Assembly (NCBI GenBank): GCA_029934735.1
Contig: JAOZLR010000134.1
Location: forward strand, 1 to 7,086
Origin: Bacteroidales bacterium
GTDB taxonomy: Bacteria > Bacteroidota > Bacteroidia > Bacteroidales > JAADJA01
Length of the DNA stretch: 7,086 nucleotides
Direction of reading: 5' to 3'
A program made the translations under genes and the position numbers. This document shows, one piece after another, positions 1 to 5,799 of the stretch. How positions within the stretch are numbered: position 1 is the first letter of the stretch; each line of letters opens with the position of its first letter. The notes under the pieces were generated by a model. That model made no database searches and had not been told where the DNA came from. It was given only the letters and a program-made list of their open reading frames with translations.

Positions 1-78
1 TACGATTTACGAATACGATTTACGAATACGATTTACGAATACGATTTACGAATACGATTTACGAGGATGATTTACGAT
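1..78. repeat. 13-bp tandem repeat array, truncated by window edge
   Basis: The unit TACGATTTACGAA occurs four times without change (1-52). A fifth copy (53-65) differs only in its last base, and a decayed sixth (about 66-78) retains GATTTACGA. The array begins at base 1, so it probably continues to the left. Short intergenic tandem repeats rich in TTTACGAA are, from recall, common in Bacteroidetes genomes. No coding role is evident. The array lies about 320 bases upstream of the aconitase start, outside the probable transcript. Confidence 0.9.
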
Positions 79-185
79 ACCTTTGATTTGTATGAGTTTG
101 TGATGGATTGTGTGACAGATACTCCTTGATAGAATCTTCGATAATAGAAAAACATATCCACGTTTCTTTTTTTTCAGAAAAAGAG

Positions 186-193
186 TACTTTTG
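186..193 (+). promoter_or_regulatory. candidate Bacteroidetes -7 promoter element for aconitase
   Basis: TACTTTTG matches the Bacteroidetes -7 consensus TAnnTTTG and is followed by CACCCGC, a context I associate with Bacteroidetes promoters. The -33 region is poor: the bases about 19-20 upstream are a T-rich run (163-174) without a clear TTG. Transcription would start near 198-200. A second match, TACCTTTG at 78-85, also lacks a -33 element and sits at the edge of the tandem repeat, so it is less likely. Confidence 0.45.
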
Positions 194-324
194 CACCCGC
201 GTTCAGACAGTCGCAATCTGTAAGGTTTGAGAAAGCAGGTGGGCTGATAACCTTGCAGGTTTGGATGGATGGGCATGGAATTTTACTTTACAGGTTTTAA
301 TGAAGGTAATTTAAATAGATAACT

Positions 325-344
325 GACAAACGTGGACGCTTGTC
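325..344 (+). other. hairpin in the aconitase leader
   Basis: GACAAACG (325-332) pairs with CGCTTGTC (337-344) around a four-base TGGA loop, giving seven of eight pairs with one A-C mismatch. It lies 55 bases before the aconitase ATG and has no T-run after it, so it does not look like a terminator. It could be a leader structure or chance. Confidence 0.3.
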
Positions 345-398
345 GCCTTCTAATAAACTAAGAATTGAAAATAGAAATTAAATTTAAATATAAGCATT

Positions 399-2663
399 AT
401 GGCATTTGATATTGAAATGATAAAGGGCGTTTACGCCAGGATGACTGAAAGAGTGGATGCAGCACGCAAAGTTGTAGGAAGACCGCTTACATTGACTGAA
501 AAGATTTTATATTCTCACCTTGATGAAGGAATACCAGCAAAAGCTAACGAGCGAGGTGTCTCTTATGTTGACTTTCGTCCTGACAGAGTAGCTATGCAGG
601 ATGCCACAGCGCAGATGGCACTATTGCAGTTTATGCAGGCAGGCAAAGAAAAGGTAGCTGTTCCTTCAACAGTTCACGCCGATCACCTTATACAAGCAAA
701 AGATGGTGCTGATGAAGACCTTAAAGTAGCAAAATTCACAAACCAGGAAGTTTATGATTTTCTGGCTTCAGTTTCAAATAAATACGGAATAGGTTTCTGG
801 AAACCGGGTGCAGGAATCATACATCAGGTTGTACTTGAAAATTATGCTTTCCCCGGGGGAATGATGATAGGTACAGACTCTCATACTGTTAATGCAGGTG
901 GTCTTGGAATGATAGCTATCGGCGTTGGTGGTGCAGATGCAGTTGATGTAATGGCAGGAATGCCCTGGGAATTAAAAATGCCTAAACTTATTGGAATTAA
1001 ACTAATCGGGAAGCTAAACGGCTGGACAGCTCCAAAAGATATTATCCTTAAGGTCGCCGGAATTCTTACTGTAAAAGGCGGAACCGGTGCGGTTGTTGAA
1101 TATTTTGGCGAAGGTGCCAGAAACATCTCAGCAACAGGTAAGGCAACAATCTGTAATATGGGTGCCGAAATAGGTGCCACAACATCAACATTTGGCTATG
1201 ACGAGAGTATAGAGAGATATCTTAATGCTACAAAAAGAGCAGATGTTGCTAAAATGGCCAATAAAATAAAAGAATATCTGACAGGTGATGAAGAGGTTTA
1301 TGCAAGCCCTGAAAAGTATTTTGATGAAGTAATTGAAATTGACCTTAACACACTCACTCCGCACTTAAACGGTCCGTTCACTCCGGACCTAGCAACTCCG
1401 GTTTCAGAAATGGCTGATGCTGCAAAAAAGAATGACTGGCCAATCAACGTTGAATGGGCTCTAATAGGTTCTTGTACCAACTCATCATATGAAGACCTGA
1501 CCAGGGCTGCATCAATTGTAAAAGATGCTCTTGACAAAGGAATAAAGCCAAAGGCAATCTTAGGGATAAATCCCGGCTCTGAACAAGTCTTTTTTACTGC
1601 CGAAAGAGATGGCTTGATCGATACTTTCAAACAAGCAGGTGCAAAAATATTCACAAATGCCTGTGGTCCCTGCATCGGACAATGGGCAAGGCCTGGAGCT
1701 GAAAAAGAGGAAAAAAACTCAATCGTTCACTCCTTTAACCGTAACTTCAGGAAAAGAGCTGACGGAAACCCAAACACAAACGCATTTGTTGCTTCGCCAG
1801 AGATGGTAGCTGCTGTTGCAATATCCGGAAAACTTGATTTCAACCCGGTTGTTAACACCCTGACAAACGACAAAGGCGAACAGGTAAAACTTAGTGAGCC
1901 TACAGGATATGAATTACCTCCAAAAGGCTTTGAAGTTGATGACCCTGGTTTTCAGGCGCCTGCAGAGGATGGCAGCAACATAACAATAGTTGTTGATCCT
2001 AAATCGGAAAGGTTGCAACTGCTTTCACCTTTTAATGCCTGGGATGGAGCAGATTACACAGGAATGAAACTTCTGATTAAAGCTAAAGGCAAATGTACAA
2101 CAGACCATATTTCAATGGCAGGCCCCTGGCTTCGTTACAGAGGTCACCTCGACAACATTTCGAACAATATGCTTATCGGAGCATCAAATTATTTTAATGA
2201 TAAAATTAACTCAGTTAAGAATCAGCTAACAGGAGAATATATTCCTGTTCCTGATGCAGCAAGGGATTACAATAATGCCGGTATTAGTTCTATCGTTGTG
2301 GGAGATGAAAATTATGGAGAAGGTTCATCACGCGAACACGCTGCAATGGAGCCAAGAAATCTGGGAGTTAAGGTTGTACTTGTTCGCTCATTTGCACGAA
2401 TTCACGAGACAAACCTTAAAAAACAAGGAATGCTTGGCCTTACATTTGCTAACAAAGCTGACTATGACAAGGTTCAGGAAGATGACACCATTGATGTAAT
2501 CGGATTGAAAGAATTTGCTCCGGGAAAACCACTAACAGTCGTTCTTCATCACGCCGACGGTTCAACCGATGAATTTAAAGCAAATCATACTTACAATGAA
2601 AACCAGATTGAATGGTTCAAAGCAGGAAGTGCGCTGAATCTTATCAGGGAGATGAATAAATAG
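399..2663 (+). CDS. acn: aconitate hydratase (aconitase), mitochondrial type
   Basis: A cytoplasmic [4Fe-4S] enzyme that interconverts citrate and isocitrate through cis-aconitate in the TCA cycle. The 754-residue length fits the mitochondrial-type family rather than the longer (about 890 residues) AcnA/IRP type. All three cluster ligands are visible: Cys359 in IGSCTNSS and Cys422/Cys425 in NACGPCIGQW, one residue from the bovine mature-enzyme numbering (358, 421, 424). Other active-site segments are MQDATAQ (Gln67), HADHLIQ (93-99), GTDSHTVN (Asp160, Ser161, His162) and GEGSSREHAA in the swivel domain (Ser643, Ser644, Arg645), which carries the catalytic serine. Domains 1-3 span about 1-510, then a linker, then the swivel domain from about 550. 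The ATG at 399 gives the family's usual N-terminus. The gene is intact and probably monocistronic; no clear terminator follows. An iron-sulfur cluster would make activity sensitive to oxygen and iron supply (family knowledge). Confidence 0.97.
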   Translation: MAFDIEMIKGVYARMTERVDAARKVVGRPLTLTEKILYSHLDEGIPAKANERGVSYVDFRPDRVAMQDATAQMALLQFMQAGKEKVAVPSTVHADHLIQAKDGADEDLKVAKFTNQEVYDFLASVSNKYGIGFWKPGAGIIHQVVLENYAFPGGMMIGTDSHTVNAGGLGMIAIGVGGADAVDVMAGMPWELKMPKLIGIKLIGKLNGWTAPKDIILKVAGILTVKGGTGAVVEYFGEGARNISATGKATICNMGAEIGATTSTFGYDESIERYLNATKRADVAKMANKIKEYLTGDEEVYASPEKYFDEVIEIDLNTLTPHLNGPFTPDLATPVSEMADAAKKNDWPINVEWALIGSCTNSSYEDLTRAASIVKDALDKGIKPKAILGINPGSEQVFFTAERDGLIDTFKQAGAKIFTNACGPCIGQWARPGAEKEEKNSIVHSFNRNFRKRADGNPNTNAFVASPEMVAAVAISGKLDFNPVVNTLTNDKGEQVKLSEPTGYELPPKGFEVDDPGFQAPAEDGSNITIVVDPKSERLQLLSPFNAWDGADYTGMKLLIKAKGKCTTDHISMAGPWLRYRGHLDNISNNMLIGASNYFNDKINSVKNQLTGEYIPVPDAARDYNNAGISSIVVGDENYGEGSSREHAAMEPRNLGVKVVLVRSFARIHETNLKKQGMLGLTFANKADYDKVQEDDTIDVIGLKEFAPGKPLTVVLHHADGSTDEFKANHTYNENQIEWFKAGSALNLIREMNK

Positions 2664-2767
2664 AAAATGTAATGCGGTTATTTGTGAGCTGACCCAAAAG
2701 TCCAACGGGCCCAGACTTCTCTATTCAGGACGATTCAGAGGGAGGGCGTGTAGCTTTGGAGTTTTCT

Positions 2768-2785
2768 TTCCCACACGTACGAATT
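2768..2785 (+). repeat. 18-bp direct repeat, copy 1
   Basis: TTCCCACACGTACGAATT is identical to bases 3141-3158. It is followed by TTGGTGTCAA (overlapping by TT), an 8/10 match to the palindrome TTGGCGCCAA at 3101-3110. Both copies lie downstream of an AGGACG (2727-2732 and 3113-3118) followed closely by CAG, so the exact 18 bp may be the best-conserved part of a longer diverged repeat. Confidence 0.85.
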
Positions 2786-2838
2786 GGTGTCAAGCTAAGG
2801 GACTATTAATTTGGTTTCCTTATCGAAAAAAAGATTTC

Positions 2839-2972
2839 GCTCCTCCGGAGCTTGCTATTTGTTTCTATTTGTTCTATAAATATTTCGCACCTCTGGTGCT
2901 GAAAACCCAAGCCTCAGAGAGGCGAAATATTTATAGAAAATGGAATAAGCCGGATAGGAGCTCCAGAGGAGC
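2839..2972. repeat. four-hairpin symmetric palindromic element (REP/BIME-like)
   Basis: Four hairpins share one design, a 5-bp GC-rich stem with a 3-base loop: GCTCC-TCC-GGAGC (2839-2851), GCACC-TCT-GGTGC (2887-2899), GCCTC-AGA-GAGGC (2911-2923) and GCTCC-AGA-GGAGC (2960-2972). The outer and inner hairpins are separated by 35 and 36 bases on the two sides. The inner pair is bounded by a perfect 17-bp inverted repeat, TTCTATAAATATTTCGC (2872-2888) and its complement (2922-2938). The whole is therefore two inverted copies of a roughly 60-base unit (hairpin, AT-rich spacer, hairpin) around an 11-base centre. This resembles REP pairs assembled into BIMEs, which in other bacteria are mobilised by Y1/RAYT transposases (family knowledge). 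No such gene is in the window. Confidence 0.85.
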
Positions 2973-3100
2973 GTAATATTAAAAATCAATATAGAACATA
3001 ATTATTATTGTTTAATTGAACAGATTTCAATTTGCTTTAACACATTACTATGAATGTCAAATACTTAAATAGATGGCTTCCCGAAGGTTCTCTTTTTAGG

Positions 3101-3110
3101 TTGGCGCCAA
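3101..3110. repeat. perfect 10-bp palindrome TTGGCGCCAA
   Basis: TTGGCGCCAA is self-complementary over all ten bases and GC-rich at its centre within AT-rich surroundings. A near copy, TTGGTGTCAA, lies at 2784-2793 beside the first 18-bp repeat. It could be part of a decayed mobile-element end or a protein-binding site; nothing here decides which. Confidence 0.5.
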
Positions 3111-3140
3111 TTAGGACGTACAGGATTTGGTTACTTTGTA

Positions 3141-3158
3141 TTCCCACACGTACGAATT
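3141..3158 (+). repeat. 18-bp direct repeat, copy 2
   Basis: TTCCCACACGTACGAATT is identical to bases 2768-2785, 373 bases upstream. The two copies bracket the four-hairpin element and the 10-bp palindrome. An exact 18-bp match in a 585-base spacer is not expected by chance. Confidence 0.85.
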
Positions 3159-3222
3159 CAATCGGGCAAGAAGACAAAATAACATAAAAGTTAATTCAAA
3201 TCTCCATTTTCAAAAAGTTTAC

Positions 3223-3230
3223 TATCTTCG
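3223..3230 (+). promoter_or_regulatory. candidate -7 promoter element for recQ
   Basis: TATCTTCG matches the Bacteroidetes -7 consensus TAnnTTTG in all but one position. No clear TTG is found 19-21 bases upstream. Transcription would begin about 10-15 bases before the recQ start codon, giving a very short leader. Confidence 0.4.
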
Positions 3231-3248
3231 TCGAGGGAGAAAACAAAC

Positions 3249-5153
3249 TTGGACATTCAACAAATACTCATAAAATATTGGGGACACCAGTCATTCAGAC
3301 CACTTCAGGAGGATATTATTAACTCTGTTCTTGAAGGCAGGGACACTCTTGCCCTTCTTCCTACGGGGGGAGGAAAATCCATATGCTTTCAGATTCCTGC
3401 CCTTGTAATGGATGGTTTATGTGTTGTAGTCACTCCTTTGATTGCTCTCATGAAAGATCAGGTTGAAGGTTTGAAAAGAAGAGGTATCCGGGCACTTGCC
3501 ATACATTCCGGAATGAAGTCATATGAAATAGAAGTTGTTATTAACAACTGCGTTTACGATGATGTAAAATTTCTCTACCTCTCCCCTGAGCGACTTGAAA
3601 CGGATCTGATAATTCACAACATTGATAAAATGAAAGTGAACCTTCTGGCTGTTGATGAAGCGCATTGCATCTCTCAATGGGGTTACGATTTCAGGCCGTC
3701 ATATCTTAGCATTGCAAAAATCAGGAAGAAGCTACCCGGAGTGGCCATTCTTGCACTCACAGCAACAGCTACGCCTGAAGTAATACCTGACATCCAGGAA
3801 AAACTTGAATTCAGAAAACCGAATGTTTTTCAACTTTCATTTGAAAGAAAAAACCTGACCTATGTTGTTTTAAAGGAAGAAAATAAGTTTAAACGGTTGC
3901 TTAAAGTTGTTACTAATCTGAAAGGAAGTGGAATTGTTTATGTCAGAAGCCGCCGAAAAGCTGTTGAGATAAGAAATTTCCTGAATAGTAATCATATAAT
4001 TACTGATTTTTATCATGCAGGTCTCGACCAGAAAACCAGAGATATTAAGCAAGAACTATGGATGAAGGGAGAATCAAGGATTATGGTGGCTACCAACGCC
4101 TTTGGAATGGGAATAGATAAGCCTGATGTCAGGTTTGTTGCACATATGGATATTCCTGATAACCTTGAAGCTTATTTTCAGGAAGCAGGGAGGGCCGGAA
4201 GGGATGAAAAAAATGCCTATGCTGTATTACTTTTTGATGATGGGGACCTCAAAGACCTTCAAAACTATTTTGAAACTGCATTCCCCCCAATTAAAATGAT
4301 TAAAAATGTTTATCAGGCACTTGGCAATTATCTGCAACTTGCAGTAGGAAGCGGTAAAGATGTGAGTTTCGATTTCGACATTATTAAATTTTGTGATAAC
4401 TATAATTTTAATCGCAGGATTGCATACAACTCCCTAAAATTTTTAGAAAAAGAAGGATTTATTCTTCTTCAGGAATTATCCGATGCAGAATCAAAAATTC
4501 ATCTCAGGGTAAATAAGGAGGATATTTATAAGTTTCAGGTTGAAAATCCAAAGTATGATAAATTTGTTAAGGTATTGCTTCGTTCTTATAGCGGACTGTT
4601 TACTGATTTCGTTAAGATAAATGAAAGTCAGATTGCATCCCGTTTGGGAATAAATGAAAGCAGAGTTTCAGGCACACTTCAAATGCTTGAAAAATTTAAT
4701 GTTCTTGTCTATATCAAACGAAAACCACAGCCACAGCTAACTTTCCTTACAGAGCGTATTGATGCTAAGGATATTTTTATTTCGAATGAACATTACCGCA
4801 TAAGAAAGGAGTCAGCCGAAAGAAGGCTGGATGCAGTAATTAATTATATCACATCAAAAACAAAATGCAGAAACAGCCTTTTACTTGAATATTTTGGTGA
4901 GACAGAGACAAAACGGTGCGGGAGGTGCGATGTCTGTATCGAAAGAAATAAAATAGAATTAAGTGAGTTGGCGTTTGATAATATTCTTAACCAGATAAAA
5001 CCACATTTAGTTAAGAAACCTTGTGCGGTAAATGAGCTGGTCGATATGATTGAAGGAGTGAGTGAGGATAACATAATTAAAGTTATTCAATGGCTTTTGG
5101 ATAACGACAAGCTAATCTATAATAAAGAGAAGAAGTTGCTTTGGAGGTCATAG
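3249..5153 (+). CDS. recQ: RecQ-family ATP-dependent DNA helicase with C-terminally placed zinc site
   Basis: A superfamily 2 3'-5' DNA helicase expected to act in recombination, repair and fork restart. The core is complete: FRPLQ near the N-terminus (17-21), Walker A LLPTGGGKS (Lys43), DEAH box (136-139) followed by the RecQ aromatic-rich loop CISQWGYDFRP, motif III LTATATP (170-176), motif V ATNAFGMGID (281-290) and motif VI YFQEAGRAGRD (309-319). Four cysteines at 540, 557, 560 and 563 have the same 17-3-3 spacing as the zinc site of E. coli RecQ, but lie about 220 residues after motif VI instead of about 50. The insert carries two winged-helix-like segments (about 377-407 and 458-500), and a third may end the protein (592-634). 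No HRDC domain is seen. The start is TTG: no ATG lies upstream in frame before the TAA at 3192, and the next Met, at residue 54, would lose Walker A. GGGAG (3235-3239) lies 9 bases before the TTG. Confidence 0.95.
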   Translation: MDIQQILIKYWGHQSFRPLQEDIINSVLEGRDTLALLPTGGGKSICFQIPALVMDGLCVVVTPLIALMKDQVEGLKRRGIRALAIHSGMKSYEIEVVINNCVYDDVKFLYLSPERLETDLIIHNIDKMKVNLLAVDEAHCISQWGYDFRPSYLSIAKIRKKLPGVAILALTATATPEVIPDIQEKLEFRKPNVFQLSFERKNLTYVVLKEENKFKRLLKVVTNLKGSGIVYVRSRRKAVEIRNFLNSNHIITDFYHAGLDQKTRDIKQELWMKGESRIMVATNAFGMGIDKPDVRFVAHMDIPDNLEAYFQEAGRAGRDEKNAYAVLLFDDGDLKDLQNYFETAFPPIKMIKNVYQALGNYLQLAVGSGKDVSFDFDIIKFCDNYNFNRRIAYNSLKFLEKEGFILLQELSDAESKIHLRVNKEDIYKFQVENPKYDKFVKVLLRSYSGLFTDFVKINESQIASRLGINESRVSGTLQMLEKFNVLVYIKRKPQPQLTFLTERIDAKDIFISNEHYRIRKESAERRLDAVINYITSKTKCRNSLLLEYFGETETKRCGRCDVCIERNKIELSELAFDNILNQIKPHLVKKPCAVNELVDMIEGVSEDNIIKVIQWLLDNDKLIYNKEKKLLWRS

Positions 5154-5190
5154 GAGCTGCCCAGCAAATACTGGAATCAAAACTGGCATA

Positions 5191-5226
5191 AAATAAAAAT
5201 CCCCCAAAAATGGAGGATTCTTATTT
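5191..5226. terminator. bidirectional terminator hairpin between recQ and HU
   Basis: AAATAAAAATCC (5191-5202) pairs with GGATTCTTATTT (5215-5226) with one mismatch. After a C-A mismatch, CCA (5204-5206) pairs with TGG (5211-5213) around an AAAA loop. The A-rich left flank and T-rich right flank give U-rich ends in either direction. It sits 37 bases after the recQ stop and 17 bases beyond the HU stop, as expected for a terminator shared by convergent genes. Confidence 0.75.
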
Positions 5227-5253
5227 AACTGTTGATCAGATTCTTATTTAACT
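5216..5253. repeat. 15-bp direct repeat (23-bp period) spanning the HU stop codon
   Basis: GATTCTTATTTAACT occurs at 5216-5230 and again at 5239-5253, offset by 23 bases. The right copy contains the end of the HU gene (its stop is the complement of 5244-5246). The left copy forms the right arm of the terminator hairpin. This looks like a small tandem duplication of the HU 3' end. Confidence 0.75.
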
Positions 5254-5516
5254 CTATCTGACAGTTCGCTACCTGCTTTAAATTTCACAACTTTTTTTGC
5301 TGGAATTTGAATAGGAGCATTTGTCTTAGGATTTCTACCAGTTCTAGCAGCGCGCTTTGCAACTGAGAAAGAACCAAATCCAACGAGAGCGACTCTGTCG
5401 CCTTTTTTCAGAGCACCAGTTGTTGCACCAATAAATGCATCAAGAGCTCTTTTGGCATCAGCTTTTGTTAAGTTAGCATCACCTGCCATTGCGTCAATTA
5501 ATTCTGCTTTGTTCAT
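5244..5516 (-). CDS. hup: HU-family DNA-binding protein
   Basis: A nucleoid-associated protein that binds DNA as a dimer, bends it with little sequence specificity and compacts the chromosome. The 90-residue length is exactly that of typical HU. Visible features are the N-terminal MNKAELIDAMA helix, GFGSF at 46-50, and the DNA-gripping beta-arm with RAARTGRNPKT (55-65), including the intercalating proline at 63 in RNP. The C-terminal KKVVKFKAGSELSDRV is also typical. I chose the ATG at 5516. The frame can be extended to a TTG at 5576, but those 20 codons overlap the promoter and encode nothing HU-like. Many Lys/Arg residues fit DNA binding. It is transcribed alone and converges on recQ. HU rather than IHF is favoured by the length and the likely homodimer; Bacteroidetes often carry several HU paralogues, so which one this is cannot be told. 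Confidence 0.96.
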   Translation of the reverse strand: MNKAELIDAMAGDANLTKADAKRALDAFIGATTGALKKGDRVALVGFGSFSVAKRAARTGRNPKTNAPIQIPAKKVVKFKAGSELSDRVK

Positions 5517-5529
5517 GTTTCTATTTTTA

Positions 5530-5631
5530 TTTGTTAATAGTTGATGCAAATATAAATCAATTATATGAAAAGTCAAGTAAAAATCGCTAAAACCCTTGAT
5601 TTTGTTAATAATTCAGCCTTTTTGTTAATAA
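5530..5631. repeat. three TTTGTTAATA boxes around the HU promoter
   Basis: TTTGTTAATA occurs at 5530-5539 (HU leader), 5601-5610 and 5621-5630 (both upstream of the -33 element). The two upstream copies extend to an identical 12-mer, TTTTGTTAATAA (5600-5611, 5620-5631), with starts exactly 20 bases apart, close to two turns of the helix. The placement around a strong promoter suggests operator-like or upstream-activating sites, but AT-rich sequence also makes such repeats easier by chance. Confidence 0.45.
5547..5576 (-). promoter_or_regulatory. HU gene promoter (-33/-7)
   Basis: Read on the minus strand, TTGAC (complement of 5572-5576) is the -33 element and TATATTTG (complement of 5547-5554) the -7 element. 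The spacer between TTG and TA is 19 bases, an excellent match to the Bacteroidetes consensus TTG-N19-TAnnTTTG. The start site would fall near 5540, leaving an A-rich leader of about 25 bases before the ATG and no Shine-Dalgarno sequence. This is the best promoter in the window, fitting an abundant protein. Confidence 0.8.
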
Positions 5632-5640
5632 CTTCATGTT

Positions 5641-5660
5641 AAAAGCCCCCAAAACAGGGG
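5641..5660 (-). terminator. weak candidate terminator downstream of fmt
   Basis: On the minus strand CCCC (complement of 5657-5660) can pair with GGGG (complement of 5647-5650) around a six-base loop, followed shortly by TTTT (complement of 5641-5644). The stem is only 4 bp and lies about 140 bases beyond the fmt stop, so this is weak. No better candidate lies between fmt and HU. Confidence 0.25.
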
Positions 5661-5799
5661 TGTTCAGAGTATCGTGGCTCTATAACCACCGTAAATACTA
5701 CAAAAAGAAAAGCTATAAAATTGCTTGTTGTGCTTATTTTATCACAGGGAAAACAGAAAAATATCAAATATAATCCACCTGAACTATCATATTACCAAT

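Larger units (their letters stand above)
79..398 (+). other. gene-free spacer and probable long 5' leader of aconitase
   Basis: No credible gene is present in these 320 bases. A promoter-like element at 186-193 would give an untranslated leader of roughly 200 bases before the aconitase ATG. The leader can form small hairpins: AAGGTT (222-227) with AACCTT (249-254), and the stem at 325-344. The 30 bases before the ATG are A/T-rich and lack a Shine-Dalgarno sequence, as is usual in Bacteroidetes. A 17-codon reading frame (269-322) exists but has no support as a gene. I did not recognise any known riboswitch. Confidence 0.5.
2664..3248. other. 585-base intergenic region rich in repeats, no gene
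   Basis: No reading frame of gene quality is present between aconitase and recQ on either strand. The region holds two exact copies of an 18-bp sequence (2768-2785, 3141-3158), a symmetric four-hairpin element (2839-2972), a perfect 10-bp palindrome (3101-3110) and a promoter-like element just before recQ (3223-3230). Just after the aconitase stop a weak stem AAGTC (2698-2702) with GACTT (2714-2718) lacks a T-run and is not a convincing terminator. The mix suggests accumulated small mobile or palindromic elements, perhaps including decayed insertion-sequence ends. Confidence 0.7.

Noticed and set aside
1..78. CRISPR array at the left end
   Set aside because: Units are directly adjacent 13-mers without spacers, so it is a simple tandem repeat; no cas genes are present.
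194..260. Possible tRNA or known riboswitch in the aconitase leader
   Set aside because: No cloverleaf, T-loop or conserved riboswitch core could be found by eye; only short isolated stems.
46..276. Minus-strand 76-codon open frame upstream of aconitase
   Set aside because: It overlaps the tandem repeat and the candidate promoter, has a run of lysines from a poly-T tract, and resembles no protein family I recognise.
881..1675. Minus-strand open frames of 99 and 125 codons inside aconitase
   Set aside because: They lie antisense within a strongly conserved gene; composition is what the complement of the aconitase codons would give.
2254..2499. Plus-strand 81-codon frame within the aconitase swivel domain
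   Set aside because: It is an out-of-frame shadow of the intact aconitase gene.
2698..2718. Stem AAGTC/GACTT as the aconitase terminator
   Set aside because: Only five pairs with an 11-base loop and no T-run after it.
5517..5576. N-terminal 20-codon extension of HU from a TTG at 5576
   Set aside because: It overlaps the -33 and -7 promoter elements and adds residues not found in HU proteins; the ATG at 5516 gives the standard 90 residues.
5765..5798. Minus-strand TATATTTG (complement of 5765-5772) as a promoter for a small RNA downstream of fmt
   Set aside because: The nearest TTG gives a spacer of about 23 bases instead of 19-21, and no structured RNA or gene follows.
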